Source: Lucifuga dentata (lineage: Eukaryota > Chordata > Actinopteri > Ophidiiformes > Bythitidae). From it: a DNA stretch of 64,000 nucleotides. Of this stretch, positions 1 through 17,619 are shown piece after piece. The notes under the pieces are model-generated. The model searched no databases, was not told the origin of the DNA, and saw nothing but the letters and a program-made list of their open reading frames with translations. The stretch covers positions 1 to 64,000 of the forward strand of contig VXCM01000117.1 in NCBI GenBank assembly GCA_014773175.1. Direction: 5' to 3'. Within the stretch, counting starts at the first letter, position 1. The number at the start of each line of letters is the position of its first letter. The position numbers and the translations under genes are program-made.

Positions 1-186
1 ACAAGTTGATTTTAATAGTGTACCAGAATGAACTGAAACCAATGACAGTCTGGAAGGTAGGAAAAAATTTTTTTTAACTCACTGTTCCAGTAGTATGCTT
101 TGGGAAATCATTGTCTGTAACCTTACGCATGTGAAAATTGAATATATAAGGCTCAAACATGCAAAATGGATGGTATGGTCCTTTAA
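1..186. mobile_element. Palindromic element family A, partial copy (A1)
   Basis: The right arm of a repeat found five times in this window; the left part lies outside it. It ends in GGTATGGTCCTTTAA. It shares the CAAACATGCAAAATGG arm and the TAGTATGCTTTGGGAAAT core with copies near 11.2, 23.3, 37.2 and 59.8 kb. Confidence 0.75.
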
Positions 187-1284
187 TGGATGATATTATG
201 AAATATATATATTTTTTAAAATACCAGTTTATGTGTGCTTTTTTAAAGTATACACAGAATGGCACTAATTCAGAATAAAATGTACTCCACAACATAAAAA
301 CACTCACTGAAACCTGACCCATTGCATCCACAGAAATTTGGGACTTTACAGTTGCTCACAGGCTGTCATGGGTGATAGTTATATTTACCGATACACTTTT
401 GACAAATCCAAAGGTGTGAGTCAATTATTCTGATTCCCACATAAATAGACTGGTATTACATAATAGCACATATTGGCATTTTGAAGCTTAATGGTCTAAC
501 CATTAGAGAAATCTGAATAATTTAAAACTCTGAATTAATCTATGCAATAGATCAGTGATAACTGGTTGTTTTGACATGTCATTTGTTGAGCAATATTAAA
601 AAATTAGACTGTACAGCATGCAGTCTCAAAATGCCACTGCTGTACACTATGGTTAATTTTCATTTCACACCAGCTGGGGTAAATCTTAAAGTGATGTTAA
701 AGAGTAGGTCTCAAGGAGTGTTTTGAAATTTGTGTTATTAAAATGTTAATCCTGAGCTGTATGCCTGAATTTGCCTGGCATGATTTTCTAAGTAATAAAA
801 GTGTACAGTTTAGACTGTACGGTAAGACTGTAAACAGCTAATGTATTGAATGGAATTTCTGTTTGTCATTTATTTGGTTTTGTGTAGAAAATTAAAAGTT
901 TTAAAAGTAGTTTTATTTATTTATTTATTTATTTATTTAATGTTCTGATTTCTTATTTTTGTCTTTATTCTAAAACAAAAGAAAAGAAAAGAAAAAGAAA
1001 AAAGAATGAAAAGAAAAGAAAAGAACAGAAAAAACTGGAACGGAAATTGAGAGACGAAGTCCGACCCCTCTCCCAAGCCGTGTTAGCATGTTAGCATCTG
1101 AAAATGAATATATTTTGTCATTAATCTTGTCTGTCACCAGTCTTTCTGGAAAGTTGAAAGACGATACAAATTTTCTGTCCTTAAATCCAATAAATGATGT
1201 CTACTACTGTGCTGGACAAAAGCATGTAAACACTTCGTTATTTATCCACGTAATGAAAAAAAATATAGTTGTTGGCACCTGAGA
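187..1284. other. AT-rich upstream region without a gene
   Basis: No supported coding exon is seen. It contains a (TTTA)n run at 911-940 and an A-rich GAAAA/GAAA tract at about 978-1027. The short open frames here have no recognisable domain and no splice context. Confidence 0.5.
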
Positions 1285-1800
1285 ACTACATATCCCATTA
1301 TTCCTATGCATTGACACACCGTAAAAGCCTCATGGGTAATGTTGTGGAATGAGAGCAAAATAATAGTTATTTTATCTTTGTTGAAATGGTTACATGTTGA
1401 AAACATCACGGTCCACTACACTAGTAGATACCATTTTATCTCAAATGTTGGTCAGAAAACTCCAGGAACATGTTTCAGCTTTCTCGAAAAACTGGTAATA
1501 GAAATTATCAATGAGAAATCTATTTGCAGAGCTAACAGGAGGGGATTACGGTACTCCTCTCAACAGTTACATCCTCTCTGATAGGGAAACCGGAAGTTAG
1601 CCTGGTTGCGTTAGTGGAGTGATGAGACTCCTGAATTTTTGTCATGTATTTATCATTAATCGAAAACGTTGTATATAAAATCCAGACCGAGGTTTGAACT
1701 GTTATAAATGCTAGTTAAAGGGTAAATTTCATCGTATCCTGTGTGGGTAACCCTGAATTGTGTTCCAACCGCGAGCAAAGGAGAGACGAGTACGAAAGTA
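1285..1800 (+). promoter_or_regulatory. Probable spast promoter and 5' UTR
   Basis: An ETS-type site, CCGGAAGT, lies at 1590-1597, about 200 bases before the ATG. This is common in TATA-less housekeeping promoters. At 1285-1300 the sequence ACTACATATCCCATTA resembles the ZNF143/Staf core (ACTACA..TCCCA). A second, weaker inverted match lies near 1331-1350. No convincing TATA box is seen. The start of transcription cannot be placed from sequence alone. Confidence 0.4.
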
Positions 1801-7651
<5,851 letters not shown>

Positions 7652-8340
7652 ACTTGACACTTAATGCTCTGATTCCTTTGTTTGGCTCCTACGGATGCAA
7701 GGCTTCATTAAAACTGATGAACACAAGTTCTCCATACATACTTACAATCCTTAAAATATCCTTATGAAGTGTAATTATAACAAGATTCTCAAGCCTAATG
7801 TGTGAACTTCCTGTTTTATGGGAAGGATTTGCTAACTATGAATTTCTTTACCATACTATGTATTAAATATGCACCTAAAACACTCCTTCTACACAATATT
7901 TCATTATTTATTCTTGAGAATTTCCTGTAAAATGAGCACAAATCTGCCTTTTGCCACAAGAGGGTAGCAAATTTCTGTAAAACATGACAGTCTCAGTCAT
8001 ATTATATTGATTTGCAGATGTATTAACATGTTGGTGGATCACTAATGCTTCCTGTACTTGTACTTATTACAGACATTAGAATGATAATCAAAACAAGCTG
8101 TGGAAGAGTTTTTAAAAGGTTTGCATATGTACAGTACTTATACTTTGTGAATTCTTTGGAATGCTTTTATTTGAATGTAGATTCTTGATTGGTTGCCCAA
8201 CTTTGTTTTGTTTTTTTTGTTTTTGTTTTTTTTTTTTTCCTTTGACATTTAGCAGAATGTAATTTCTTTGAGAAAAAACTGTAATGGCTGGCACTTCCCT
8301 TGTGAAACAATAAATAAATAAAAATGTCTCCAGATTTATT
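7652..8340 (+). other. spast: spast 3' UTR with poly(A) signal
   Basis: This is noncoding sequence after the spast stop. An AATAAA cluster at 8309-8321 is the best polyadenylation signal. A T/G-rich homopolymer tract lies at 8200-8238. The UTR end is inferred, not seen. Confidence 0.5.
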
Positions 8341-11243
8341 ACCTGCACCAAGTTAATTATGCCTTAACACACCTGTGTCTGTTTGTTTGTTAGCAGGATG
8401 ACTCAGACAGTGACAGTGCTAAATTAATTTTGAAACTTAGTGGAAGGATGGGTCATGGCCAGGAAAGAATCCATTACATTTTGGTGCTAATGTGGAATTT
8501 TCTTTCTTCATTAGTAATACACCAATGAGGAAAAAACAGGCATGTTTTTTTCCCATAATTATCAATAGCTGCAGTTTGGTCTGAATTCAAATAGATTTAA
8601 ATTTCTGTTTCTAATAAGTCCAAACAGTTAAGTCCTATTATTATGTCCATCTCTTCTGAGCAGCACAGTGGTTGACAGTTAAAAGAAGGTCCTGGGTTCG
8701 AAGACCCAGTGTGACCCTGGTTCTTTCTCTGTGGACTTTTCACATTCTCAGCCATTATTGTAGGTTTCCTCTGGTTTCTCTGACCATCAAGAAATGAGTG
8801 GGAGGTTAGTGCCCCTACCATTACCCATCATCAATGCACTATAGGCTGTAGACTGTAGACCTGGAATTGGTCCCCAGGCACATCATTATGGCTGCCCACT
8901 GCTCATCGTAGTTCAGATGAGTCAAATAGAGAGGATGAATTCACCCTCACCCCAATTATTTATCAATTTAATAGAACAAGAATTTTGCCTCAGCTTGTTC
9001 AGTCTAGGCAGAGGTATGCACTGTAATGAGGCCCTTCTACTGTTTCTGTGATTGTGATTTCACATTTCTTTTTCCTTGACATGAGAGCAGCAATATACAC
9101 AGATTACTTACATGCTTATATATGGTGCCGCAGTTCTGTTTTTACCTGCATAATTCCCTGCTGTGGCCTCGAGCTGCATATAGAACGAACATGATATTTT
9201 ACCTAAAACCACAGATGTGGAATGCTTTAAATTGCTCTTAATGAAATTAAACTCCATGTTCTGGTGTGTGGAGTGAAGGACAGGATTAGGTGTGAAGGGA
9301 GGTATATTGTAGGAGCCTCAGTTTGTTCATGTACACACGTGTGGATACAAGAGTTTCAGGAGAAAAAAAAAAAAACCCAATAACTATGACTGAAGTTACA
9401 TTATTCAACTCTGGTCAAGACCCCATAACTAGTAAACTTCTAATAACAAGGCTACAGACTGAAAACATATAGAGGTCACCAGCTGTCAGGGCATCGCTGG
9501 CTCCAGCCTAGTAAACGCTTGTGGTCAGTTACAGACCTCAGTCTTCTTTTCAGTGCATTCCAAACTCTTGTAATGAAAATTCAGGCTACTAAATCCAACC
9601 TCCCTCCCAGAGGCCCTTCTTTGGTCGGCTGCTGGTGTTACCTGTGGTTTGTGTGGCCGACAGGCTTCACCGTCTATTCCTGTGGATGTTTACAGCCCCA
9701 GCATATGCAAACATTTTGTGCATTTAATTTGAAGAGCAAAGCTGTCTTCACAATTTTATTTCCCTCTTCACTGAAAGCCATCTTGAGAGGGAAGGAAAAG
9801 AGCATGACACACACCTAGACCTCTTCTCTTTCCCTGAGGGGAGAGATGTTGGCTGGAGTGTGTGGTTTTTTTTTTTTAACTCGTCATGGTTGAAGACCGA
9901 AATAGAGAATGAGAAGAGGTTATAGTTTAATTATTACCGTGTTTTCTTCCTGTTTAGTCTTCTCTGAAAGCATCCTGCACAGTAAACAATGAGTATTTAT
10001 GTCAGAGCAAAGTAAATACCTATAGGCAGTACTGTGCATTGTTTTCCAAGTTACAAGTAAGTCAAGACAGGCAAGTCGCAGGTCAAAAGTCATGACTGAC
10101 CAGTCCAAGTCAAGTCACAAGTCCTAAGCTTTGAATTTCGAATCCTTTGATTTTGTCAAATCTCAATTCAGTCTCAATTCTTACCAGTAATTACAACATA
10201 AAAAAAAGATTAAAAAGCTAGAATAAATGATACACATACATTTTTTTTTCATCTGATTAAAGACAGAGCTTTATTGACGTGGTTTGGATGATTGACACCT
10301 TTCCCTCTCGGTTGTGTGTCAGAGCTCACCACCTCCACAGTGGCTCATTGATGCTTTGACCACTCCATCCACTCAAGGGAAAACAGAATAGGTGATCATT
10401 TGATACCTCCAGTGAAAAAAGCCACCCTGTAGTGAGCAGAATAATAGTCAACACAGTGAGGACCTCTGACTGACTGGGCAAACAGTGCACGAGTGTTTCT
10501 TCAAGTGGGCTCTTATCAAAACAATGTGTGGATGGGAGGGTTTTGTTGTCGTGTGTGCACGTGTCTCACTTCGAGGTTGCTACAGCTGCATGGAATTTGT
10601 TGAGTTTTTATAAGCGTTAATTGCAAAGTACAGTTAATATGCTGTGTTTTGGTACATTAGACACGAAAAGAAAGACTGTTTGAGCTGTGCTGTTTTTAAG
10701 AAAAAGCCTGATTGTAAATTGTTAAGCTTGTGGTAAGGGATTTCCTTTCAAAATCTGGGTATTGCCCTTTTATCACCTTTCATTTAAAGACGCAGTTCAG
10801 GATTTATACAGTGGAAAGTGTTCAGGAATAAGTGTGTTCACTTTCCAGCACTGGCTACTACTGTTGCACTGCACGAGCGACATATAACTTCATTAACTAT
10901 AGGAGTATTATCTTTCTCACTGCAGGCAAGAAGCCAAGTCTAATCTTGTATCCAATGGCAACATCTGTTTTTTTATGAGCAAATTTATTTTTCATGCTCT
11001 CTCTGTTTATTTTTGGTGCTCAGGAAGAAAAAAAAAAAACACTGTCTTTTAGTTATACTAACATCTGAATTTAAATTAAATTAGCTTTTTTTTCTTTACT
11101 TTTGACTGGACAAGTTGAATTCCATAGTTTGATGTGATGAAGTGATGCTGTGCAAGCACTTATTAAATGAAAGCAACTTAACTTTTAACTTTAACATAAT
11201 GTCAATACTATATATAAGTAAACTGTATTCACATCAGGCCACC
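8341..11243. other. Intergenic region after spast
   Basis: No gene is supported. Besides the SINE-like piece at 8661-8890, a patch at about 10050-10190 is rich in CAAGTC repeats of a type seen in fish DNA transposons. The remainder is unremarkable AT-rich sequence with short A or T runs. Confidence 0.5.
8661..8890 (+). mobile_element. Degenerate fish SINE-like repeat
   Basis: GCAGCACAGTGG begins the match, followed by GGTCCTGGGTTCGA (tRNA B-box-like), then a CTGTGGACTTTTCACATTCTC stretch of the type common in dispersed teleost repeats. Many substitutions are present. The family is recalled from knowledge, not searched. Confidence 0.5.
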
Positions 11244-12069
11244 TTAAAGGATCATACTGTCCATTTTGCATGTTTGAGCCTAATACATTCCATTTTCATA
11301 CACGTAACGTTACTGACAATCATTTCCCAAAGCATACTACTGGAACAGTGAATTAAAAATTTTTTTTCCAAACTTCCAGACCATCATTGGTTCAGTTCAT
11401 TCTGGTATGCTATTAAAATCAACTTGTTATACTTGAAACATTCTTGAGATAGGTAATTCATCATTGTGAACAAGACGTGTATTCAGGTTTTTTTTTGAAG
11501 TGACGTAATTTTAGCATTTAAACGTAATAAAAAGTGCAGAGTGATCTGAAAATGCTTCCTGTTGTCAGTTCTTCACTACTGCACTTGAATGTGTTGTACT
11601 AGCATTAACTATCAAAGATAGTTAATCATATTAAACTATGGAATTTAAGCTTTGACTCCTCTCCTCTCAGATCACTCTGATCACTCACCTAGTGGCATTC
11701 AAGTGCTGTAGTGAAGAACTGACAACAGGAAGCATTTTCGATCACTCCACATTTTTTTTTATTGTGTTTAAACAATAAAATTCTGTAACTTCAAAAAAAC
11801 AAACAAACAAAACAAAAAAACAGCCTGAAAATACATCTTGTTCACAAAGATGGATTATCTATCCCAAGAATGTTTCAAGTATCAACAAGTTTATTTTAAT
11901 AGTGTACTAGAATGAACTGAAACCAGTGGTGGTTTGGAAGGTAGGAAATTTTTTTTTAATTCACTGTTCCAGTAGTATGCTTTGGGAAATGATTGTCAGT
12001 AACATTACGTGTATGTAAATTTAATATATTAGGCTCAAACTTGCAAAATGGCCTGTATGCTATCCTTAA
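11244..12069. mobile_element. Palindromic element family A, long copy (A2)
   Basis: About 826 bases between two TTAA sites. The left arm starts AAGGATCATACTGTCC and the right arm is its diverged reverse complement. Inner sequences also pair: the stretch around 11540-11595 (GCTTCCTGTTGTCAGTTC) recurs inverted around 11700-11745. The whole element can fold back on itself. No open frame with a domain is present, so it is nonautonomous. TTAA flanks suggest a piggyBac-like or Harbinger-like mover. Confidence 0.75.
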
Positions 12070-12345
12070 AGGGCACATATTATGCTTTTTGTTGTTTCCC
12101 TCATTTTTATTGTGTAATATAGTAGGGATTATGAACATTGTCAAGGCTGCAAAACTTGAGGCTCTTGTCCATAGAAATATCGAACAAACCCATAGGTCCT
12201 GAATGCCCTATAAAAGCATTGTTTTTGATTAGTTAATTATTTCTGTAACATGTTTATGCCACATGTAACACATTTGAATTTCTGCTTGCATAGCTGATTA
12301 GACACCCACCAAGTATGAGCCTAGTGAGTGAGTGTGTGTGTGTAT
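12066..12345. mobile_element. Dispersed repeat family C, copy 1
   Basis: Begins TTAAAGGGCACATATTATGC directly beside the right end of element A2. It shares extended similarity with 40745-40985, including GTTTTTGATTAG, ACATTTGAATTT and GTTAGACACCCA in the same order. It is probably a small DNA transposon; the ends are not certain. Confidence 0.6.
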
Positions 12346-12349
12346 TAAT

Positions 12350-13822
12350 AAAGTCATCATATACCTGTAACATTGGTAGACAACAAAATTTCCTTAACTT
12401 ATTTGGAGGTATATTGTAGCCTTTCAAATACTGAGAAAACCAGAACCCAGCCTGAGTTTAAACTGTATTTTTAATTCAAATGATGGTAAAATACTGTATA
12501 ACACATGTGACCTTCTCAACTGGTTTAAATTGAGCTAACAAAAAGGATAATAATTATTAGCTCATTTATGTTAAACCCATACCCTCATTCTCAGTTCAAT
12601 AGCTCATTTTAGCAAAGGTAAAATGAAATACAGTCTGATGATCATCACCATTATTACCTCTAAGTCACTGAGTTTAAAGAAGAACTTGCTGGTCTTTGTC
12701 TAGCTATTCAGGAGCCCTGATGGGAGGTTTGTTTTTACTTTCTGGTTTATACTCATGGAAGCAATTTATACTAACCGCCATCTCTGTGTTTATGTATGCT
12801 AAAGCAGAGTAATAGGTGGAGAGGTTAGTAATAACCTGCTCCTACAACTTAATTTGGGAAGTAAAAACATTTTTACAAGGTGCAGTAGGGAAGCAGCTTG
12901 TCATGATGTAGCATGTATGTGTACTGATCAATAGAAGAAGGAGTTGTTTGTAAAATGCTTTAAGAAACGGTGCAAAGGTACATGGGAGAATGAATTCATG
13001 TCTGTACGCTAACTTCATATGTTTTCTCTCTGATTGCAGCCTGCAGCCACCAGGCTGTAAGACTGGGGTGGACAGAGAAAAGCAGATTTTGTCATGCCCA
13101 CACATGACCTGTAAGCCATCCATCTTCTTAACCTTTGTGAGGCAGTGAGGAGCCAAACCCTTCCCTTTGACTTCATCGAAGTTGTGGAGATGTATAAGAC
13201 TTGACATTAGTCATTGGAGCTCATCAGCACATCGCTTGTGTGTTTTCACTCTCACGAGGCTTTCCTCCAGTCGAAGATAGCGTAGCTACCATGTACAAAT
13301 GCTAAATAATAACTAATGTATGTTTACTGATTTCTACAATTTGGACAAATCTCTCTCCTATATGATGCTCAGGATGCATATTGGAATTGGACTTATAGGT
13401 GGACATGTTGAGACGAAGCAGTAGGAGATGATGGGGGCACCGAGGGGAACAGCACACTGTCAGTGTGAGCTACAGGTTCCCCTGAGGTGCATTCCTTCAG
13501 TCTATGCACAGCCAAAACACTTGATGAAAAGTGAAAGTGCAGTGAAGACTGAACATTTTCACAAGAATAATGCTCTGTACGTCTGTCATTCTGCTCCTCT
13601 CTCTCCCCTTGTCCTCTCCTTTTTACCTCTTTGTTGCCTTTCCCTCAGGTCATTCATGTGAAGACAGGAGTGGTGGTTCAGCTGCACCTCTGACCCCGGT
13701 CAGGTTCACCATGCAGCAATTAGCCAGCCACTCCACTCCCACCCAGTCCACACCCTGCCCTCCAGGCCCAGGATTAAACACATCTAGGGTTTTCAAATAA
13801 AAAATCATTTTACTATGTACAC
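12350..13822. other. Intergenic, nothing recognised
   Basis: No supported exon, RNA gene or transposon was found. Short open frames near 12842-13207 and 13428-13800 show no domain, signal peptide or splice context. Confidence 0.4.
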
Positions 13823-14791
13823 TACAGGCCAGAAGTTTGAGGCCACCCCCAGATTAAAAAAAAAATCATCAATACAGTGTTTGTTTTACAATTTATTGCA
13901 CATGAAATAACAAAAAATAGATAAAATAAATGTAACTGATTAGTTTTCAAGAAGAATTTGTCAATAAGAACACATCATGTAGCCACTATGGCTTAACTTA
14001 AGAAATGATTTTTAAGTATAGTGTACTGGTACTCCAGTTGTGTTCCAACTCCCTGCTGATGTGTTTTAACATACTATTCAATAGCTTCTGACTGCCTTCT
14101 CCCACATCATTTTATGATTAACTTGGTATACAGGCTGGTCATGCTGCTGCTCTGCATCTTCTGAATTTCATATTGAGGACTGCAAATTTATAGTTTGTGA
14201 TAAGTGTTTGGGATCTAAATGGCTAAAAAGATACAGCTAGCCATTGAACAGAGAGCTCAGATAGAAACCGTAACCCATTTCATCCTTCAAAGACATGCAA
14301 TTCTATCCGGTTTACGAATTATTTGACAAAATTTTATTCTTCAACAGGACAACGACCCAAAACATTAATCAAAATTATGCCAAAATTACATTCATTCAAA
14401 AGAGAAGCAAAAGATTTAGAGAATTATGACTTGGCCACCCTAGTCTCCAGATCTTTCTCCCATCGAGCTGGCATAGGTTGAGCTTGATAGGCAAGTTCGT
14501 AGCAAACACTCAGGCAATGAAAAGGAACTGTTGGAGTGCTTGAAAAGTGCTTGGGAATCTTTGCCAGGAACCAACTTCCAAAAATTACTGCAGCGTATGC
14601 CTAGAATCTGTGCAGCAGCTATTAGGACCAGGGGGGGGATTACTTTGAGAAAACCAGAGTCTGAATCAGAAATGGCTTCAAAGTGCTTTTATGTTGACAA
14701 ATTCTTCTTGAAAACTAATTAGTTTCATTTATATTATATATTTTTGTGTCATTTCCTGTGCAATAAATTGTAAAACAAACAGTGCATTGAT

Positions 14792-14810
<19 letters not shown>
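13823..14810 (+). mobile_element. Dead Tc1/mariner element
   Basis: The left end TACAGGCCAGAAGTTTGAGG is a Tc1-type terminus. An inner inverted repeat of about 40 bases pairs 13868-13912 with 14746-14792 (TTTTACAATTTATTGCAC). A transposase relic from 14218 onward is mostly deleted in its middle but keeps QQDNDPKH, MTWPP and SPDLSPIEL, and later RMPRIC near 14597-14614. Several stops interrupt it. The outer right terminus is not visible: the sequence runs into a T-tract with an N at 14849, so it is deleted or hidden there. Confidence 0.85.
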
Positions 14811-14848
<38 letters not shown>

Positions 14849-14849
14849 N

Positions 14850-14887
<38 letters not shown>
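14790..14887. repeat. Long T tract with a one-base gap
   Basis: Almost uninterrupted T, with an N at 14849. The length is probably unreliable in the assembly. Confidence 0.8.
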
Positions 14888-14892
<5 letters not shown>

Positions 14893-17349
14893 GGTAGTTT
14901 TATATTGTAGTCAGTGGGTAAATGTTCTAAAATTACACTAATGTCAAACTTCAGCTGCACTATTTAGAAAATCATGAAAGTCAATGCAAAAACACTCCTT
15001 GGATTAGCTGAAGACTGTACAGTATATCCCAATTTAGCACTGATGAAGACCAACACATCAGAAACAAACATTTTAATGACACAGTGCATATAAAATTCTT
15101 TTGAGGAAGAATGTTAAAACCCATTTTTTACAGTATATAAACCCACAGGACTCCATGCTGGAGTTCTTAGCAATCGTTTAACTATGTATTGATGCAATGA
15201 CAGCTTTCAGCCAACATTAGCAGCATTGAGCACAAAGCTACAGCAGCACTAAGGTTAGTTAGGATGGAATTCTGCATTGCCTTGAATATGCAAGTATATA
15301 TTTTTGTTTCTTTTTCTTAAACCTGACATCAAATCAATGTGAAATCTTCACAGTCACCAAAAGCTTCAACTAGTGGGTCAGATTTCTTCCTAAAAAAAAG
15401 ACATTGAGGAGTTTATTTAAATGATGACCCAACCTGAAGGGTTAAATTTTATTGAGATTTAACATAAATGCTCCTGAATATGAACCTTGTACTCCATGAA
15501 TCAGCACTGTGTATGTACTGTAGTTGACAACATCAGGAGCAACGATTCTGCTGTTGATATGATTATTCTAGCAACAAGGTTTTGTTTTGAAACTTACAGA
15601 AAGAAGCATTGATGCACTTTGGCTTCTGGCCACTAGTACTGAGTAAAGTAAAGCAGCTGGTGAGTGAGTGGATTTTACATAGATTATATTGAATTTAATA
15701 GAATTCTGTCATTTATCTCATGTTATTAACACAACTTTGACACTGATGTGAAATTCAGCATTTCAGCCTCAGTTCATTACATCTTCATCTGTAAAATATA
15801 CTTTCATAATTTGACCTGATCACAGCAGGTATATGACTCAGAGAAGTATTAGCAATTATAAGTTAATTTTAATAAAATGATTTCCTAAGCTTCTTGTTTG
15901 TGGCTTCCTCAGTCTCTAAAATCTAAATCCCAAAACACACATGGCAGCTAAACAAAACACACATTCTTGTCTTGGCATTAGGGAGAGACCTAAAATGACT
16001 GAAACTTTATGCAGAGTCTTTGCAGATCTGAATACGCTGGCATGCTCTGCCCACTGGCTTCTACACCGCAAGCATCTACATTTAGATAAAACTCAAAGAG
16101 AGCTCATTTATAGGTGTGATTTCAAAATATTCTTCAGTCTAATGAAGCACTGACAAATCTTCAAGGGAATTTATTAACAAAGAACAATAAAAAAAGTTGC
16201 CACAAATCTGTATAAAACAAATTCAGCTCAAATCTTTTACCTCGTCTCATCATTCAAAACAGGGGAATCAAAAGTATTAAAGAATCACACTCCTGAGTAG
16301 TCATTCTCTCATCCAACCAGAAAAAAGTTTCCATCCTCTGTCATGCTGTATTTCATGCTTTGTGGCTCTCACTGCATACCGCTTATCATGTTCCACGCAA
16401 CACAGGTGTTATGAGGCATTTGGAGAACATGTGTGAAGACGAACATGTTTCTAATTATTTGTGTAGGACATCAAAGTCTGTCAAAGATTTCATGGTGAAA
16501 AAGTGCACGGAGAGGTTCGGTTCCATCAGGATGATGCTTCAAAGCAGGCTGTCCTGGCCAGATGCCAAAGAACACGAGTGCTTTCATCTCTCTGTGTCCT
16601 ATAGCATCTAACAGCTCCACTGTGAAATAACCACCACACAACACCGTACACACACACACACACACACACATACATCACACATTTTGTGGTATTTTGTGGA
16701 TGTGTTGCATTATTAGTATTTTGTGTGTAAGCAGATAATCTATGCCTGTGCATATGAAAAAAAAAGCCAGTTTTGATGCACTTTTTTAATCACCAAATGA
16801 GATGTCTCATGGTAATTCAAATGAGAGAAAGTAATTTTCAACATACAGTTTATACTAAATTTATACTTTACACTTTATTATACATATTTGTTTAAATTAA
16901 AGTTTTATTAAGCATATTTATATTTGTAATGATTCATTAATGACTCTATTTTAAAAAAATAACTAAAATTTTTAAAGTATTTAAAAATATTTAAAAAAAT
17001 ATATTTTATGTGTTTTGTGTCTGTTGCACATTCGGCACATTGTAAAAGAGGACACGTCCTCAGTGTGAGCGAGTTCAAATAAAGTTGAAATAAAGCTAAA
17101 TGTAGCAAGAGCAACAACCGTGGTTTGTTTTATCTGGAGCAAAGGATTCTTGTTGTGTCACCACTAGCAACGGCCACAATTACAGAACAGAGAAGGAAGA
17201 GATTTCACATTTCATTTAGGAAAAGGCGGGAGAGAGAGATTTGTAAAGATTAAAACTTTTCCTGAGCATCTGACTGGGTCTGATTCAAACTCTGACAGGA
17301 TCTTGAATCAGGACCAGTCTCTATCCCTCTATCCTCTGTTGTCTAGGAG
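14888..17349. other. Intergenic, no gene recognised
   Basis: AT-rich sequence with a short (CA)n tract at about 16648-16670. No exon with a domain or good splice sites was found on either strand. Confidence 0.4.
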
Positions 17350-17466
17350 CATATTCAAGGAGCAGATCTTCTTCTTCTTCTTCTTCTTCTTCTTCTTCTT
17401 CTTCTTCTTCTTCTTCTTCTTCACATTCAAGGAGCAGATTTTTTTTTCACATTCAAGGAGCAGATC
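17350..17466. repeat. (TTC)n tract with flanking short duplications
   Basis: A (TTC)n run spans about 17368-17422. The motif ATTCAAGGAGCAGAT occurs three times, near 17352, 17426 and 17451, bracketing the microsatellite. Confidence 0.8.
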
Positions 17467-17470
17467 TTGA

Positions 17471-17619
17471 CCCCTGTCACATGACCCGTTAAGCAGAGGT
17501 CTCCTTATCCACAGCATCAGGCCAGGAGGTGCAGCCTGCTTGTGNCCCCTGTCACATGACCCGTTAAGCAGAGGTCTCCTTATCCACAGCATTAGGCCAG
17601 GAGGTGCAGCCTGCTTGTG
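17471..17619. repeat. 74-base duplication around a one-base gap
   Basis: 17471-17544 and 17546-17619 match except one base (CATCAGG versus CATTAGG), with an N at 17545. This is probably an unmerged contig overlap carrying an allelic difference. Confidence 0.85.

Noticed and set aside
1741..1800. Upstream extension of spastin from a GTG codon
   Set aside because: GTG is not a usual start in vertebrates and the extension has no similarity to the spastin N-terminus.
8690..8715. tRNA-like B-box GGTTCGA
   Set aside because: Part of a degenerate SINE-like repeat; no cloverleaf can be drawn.
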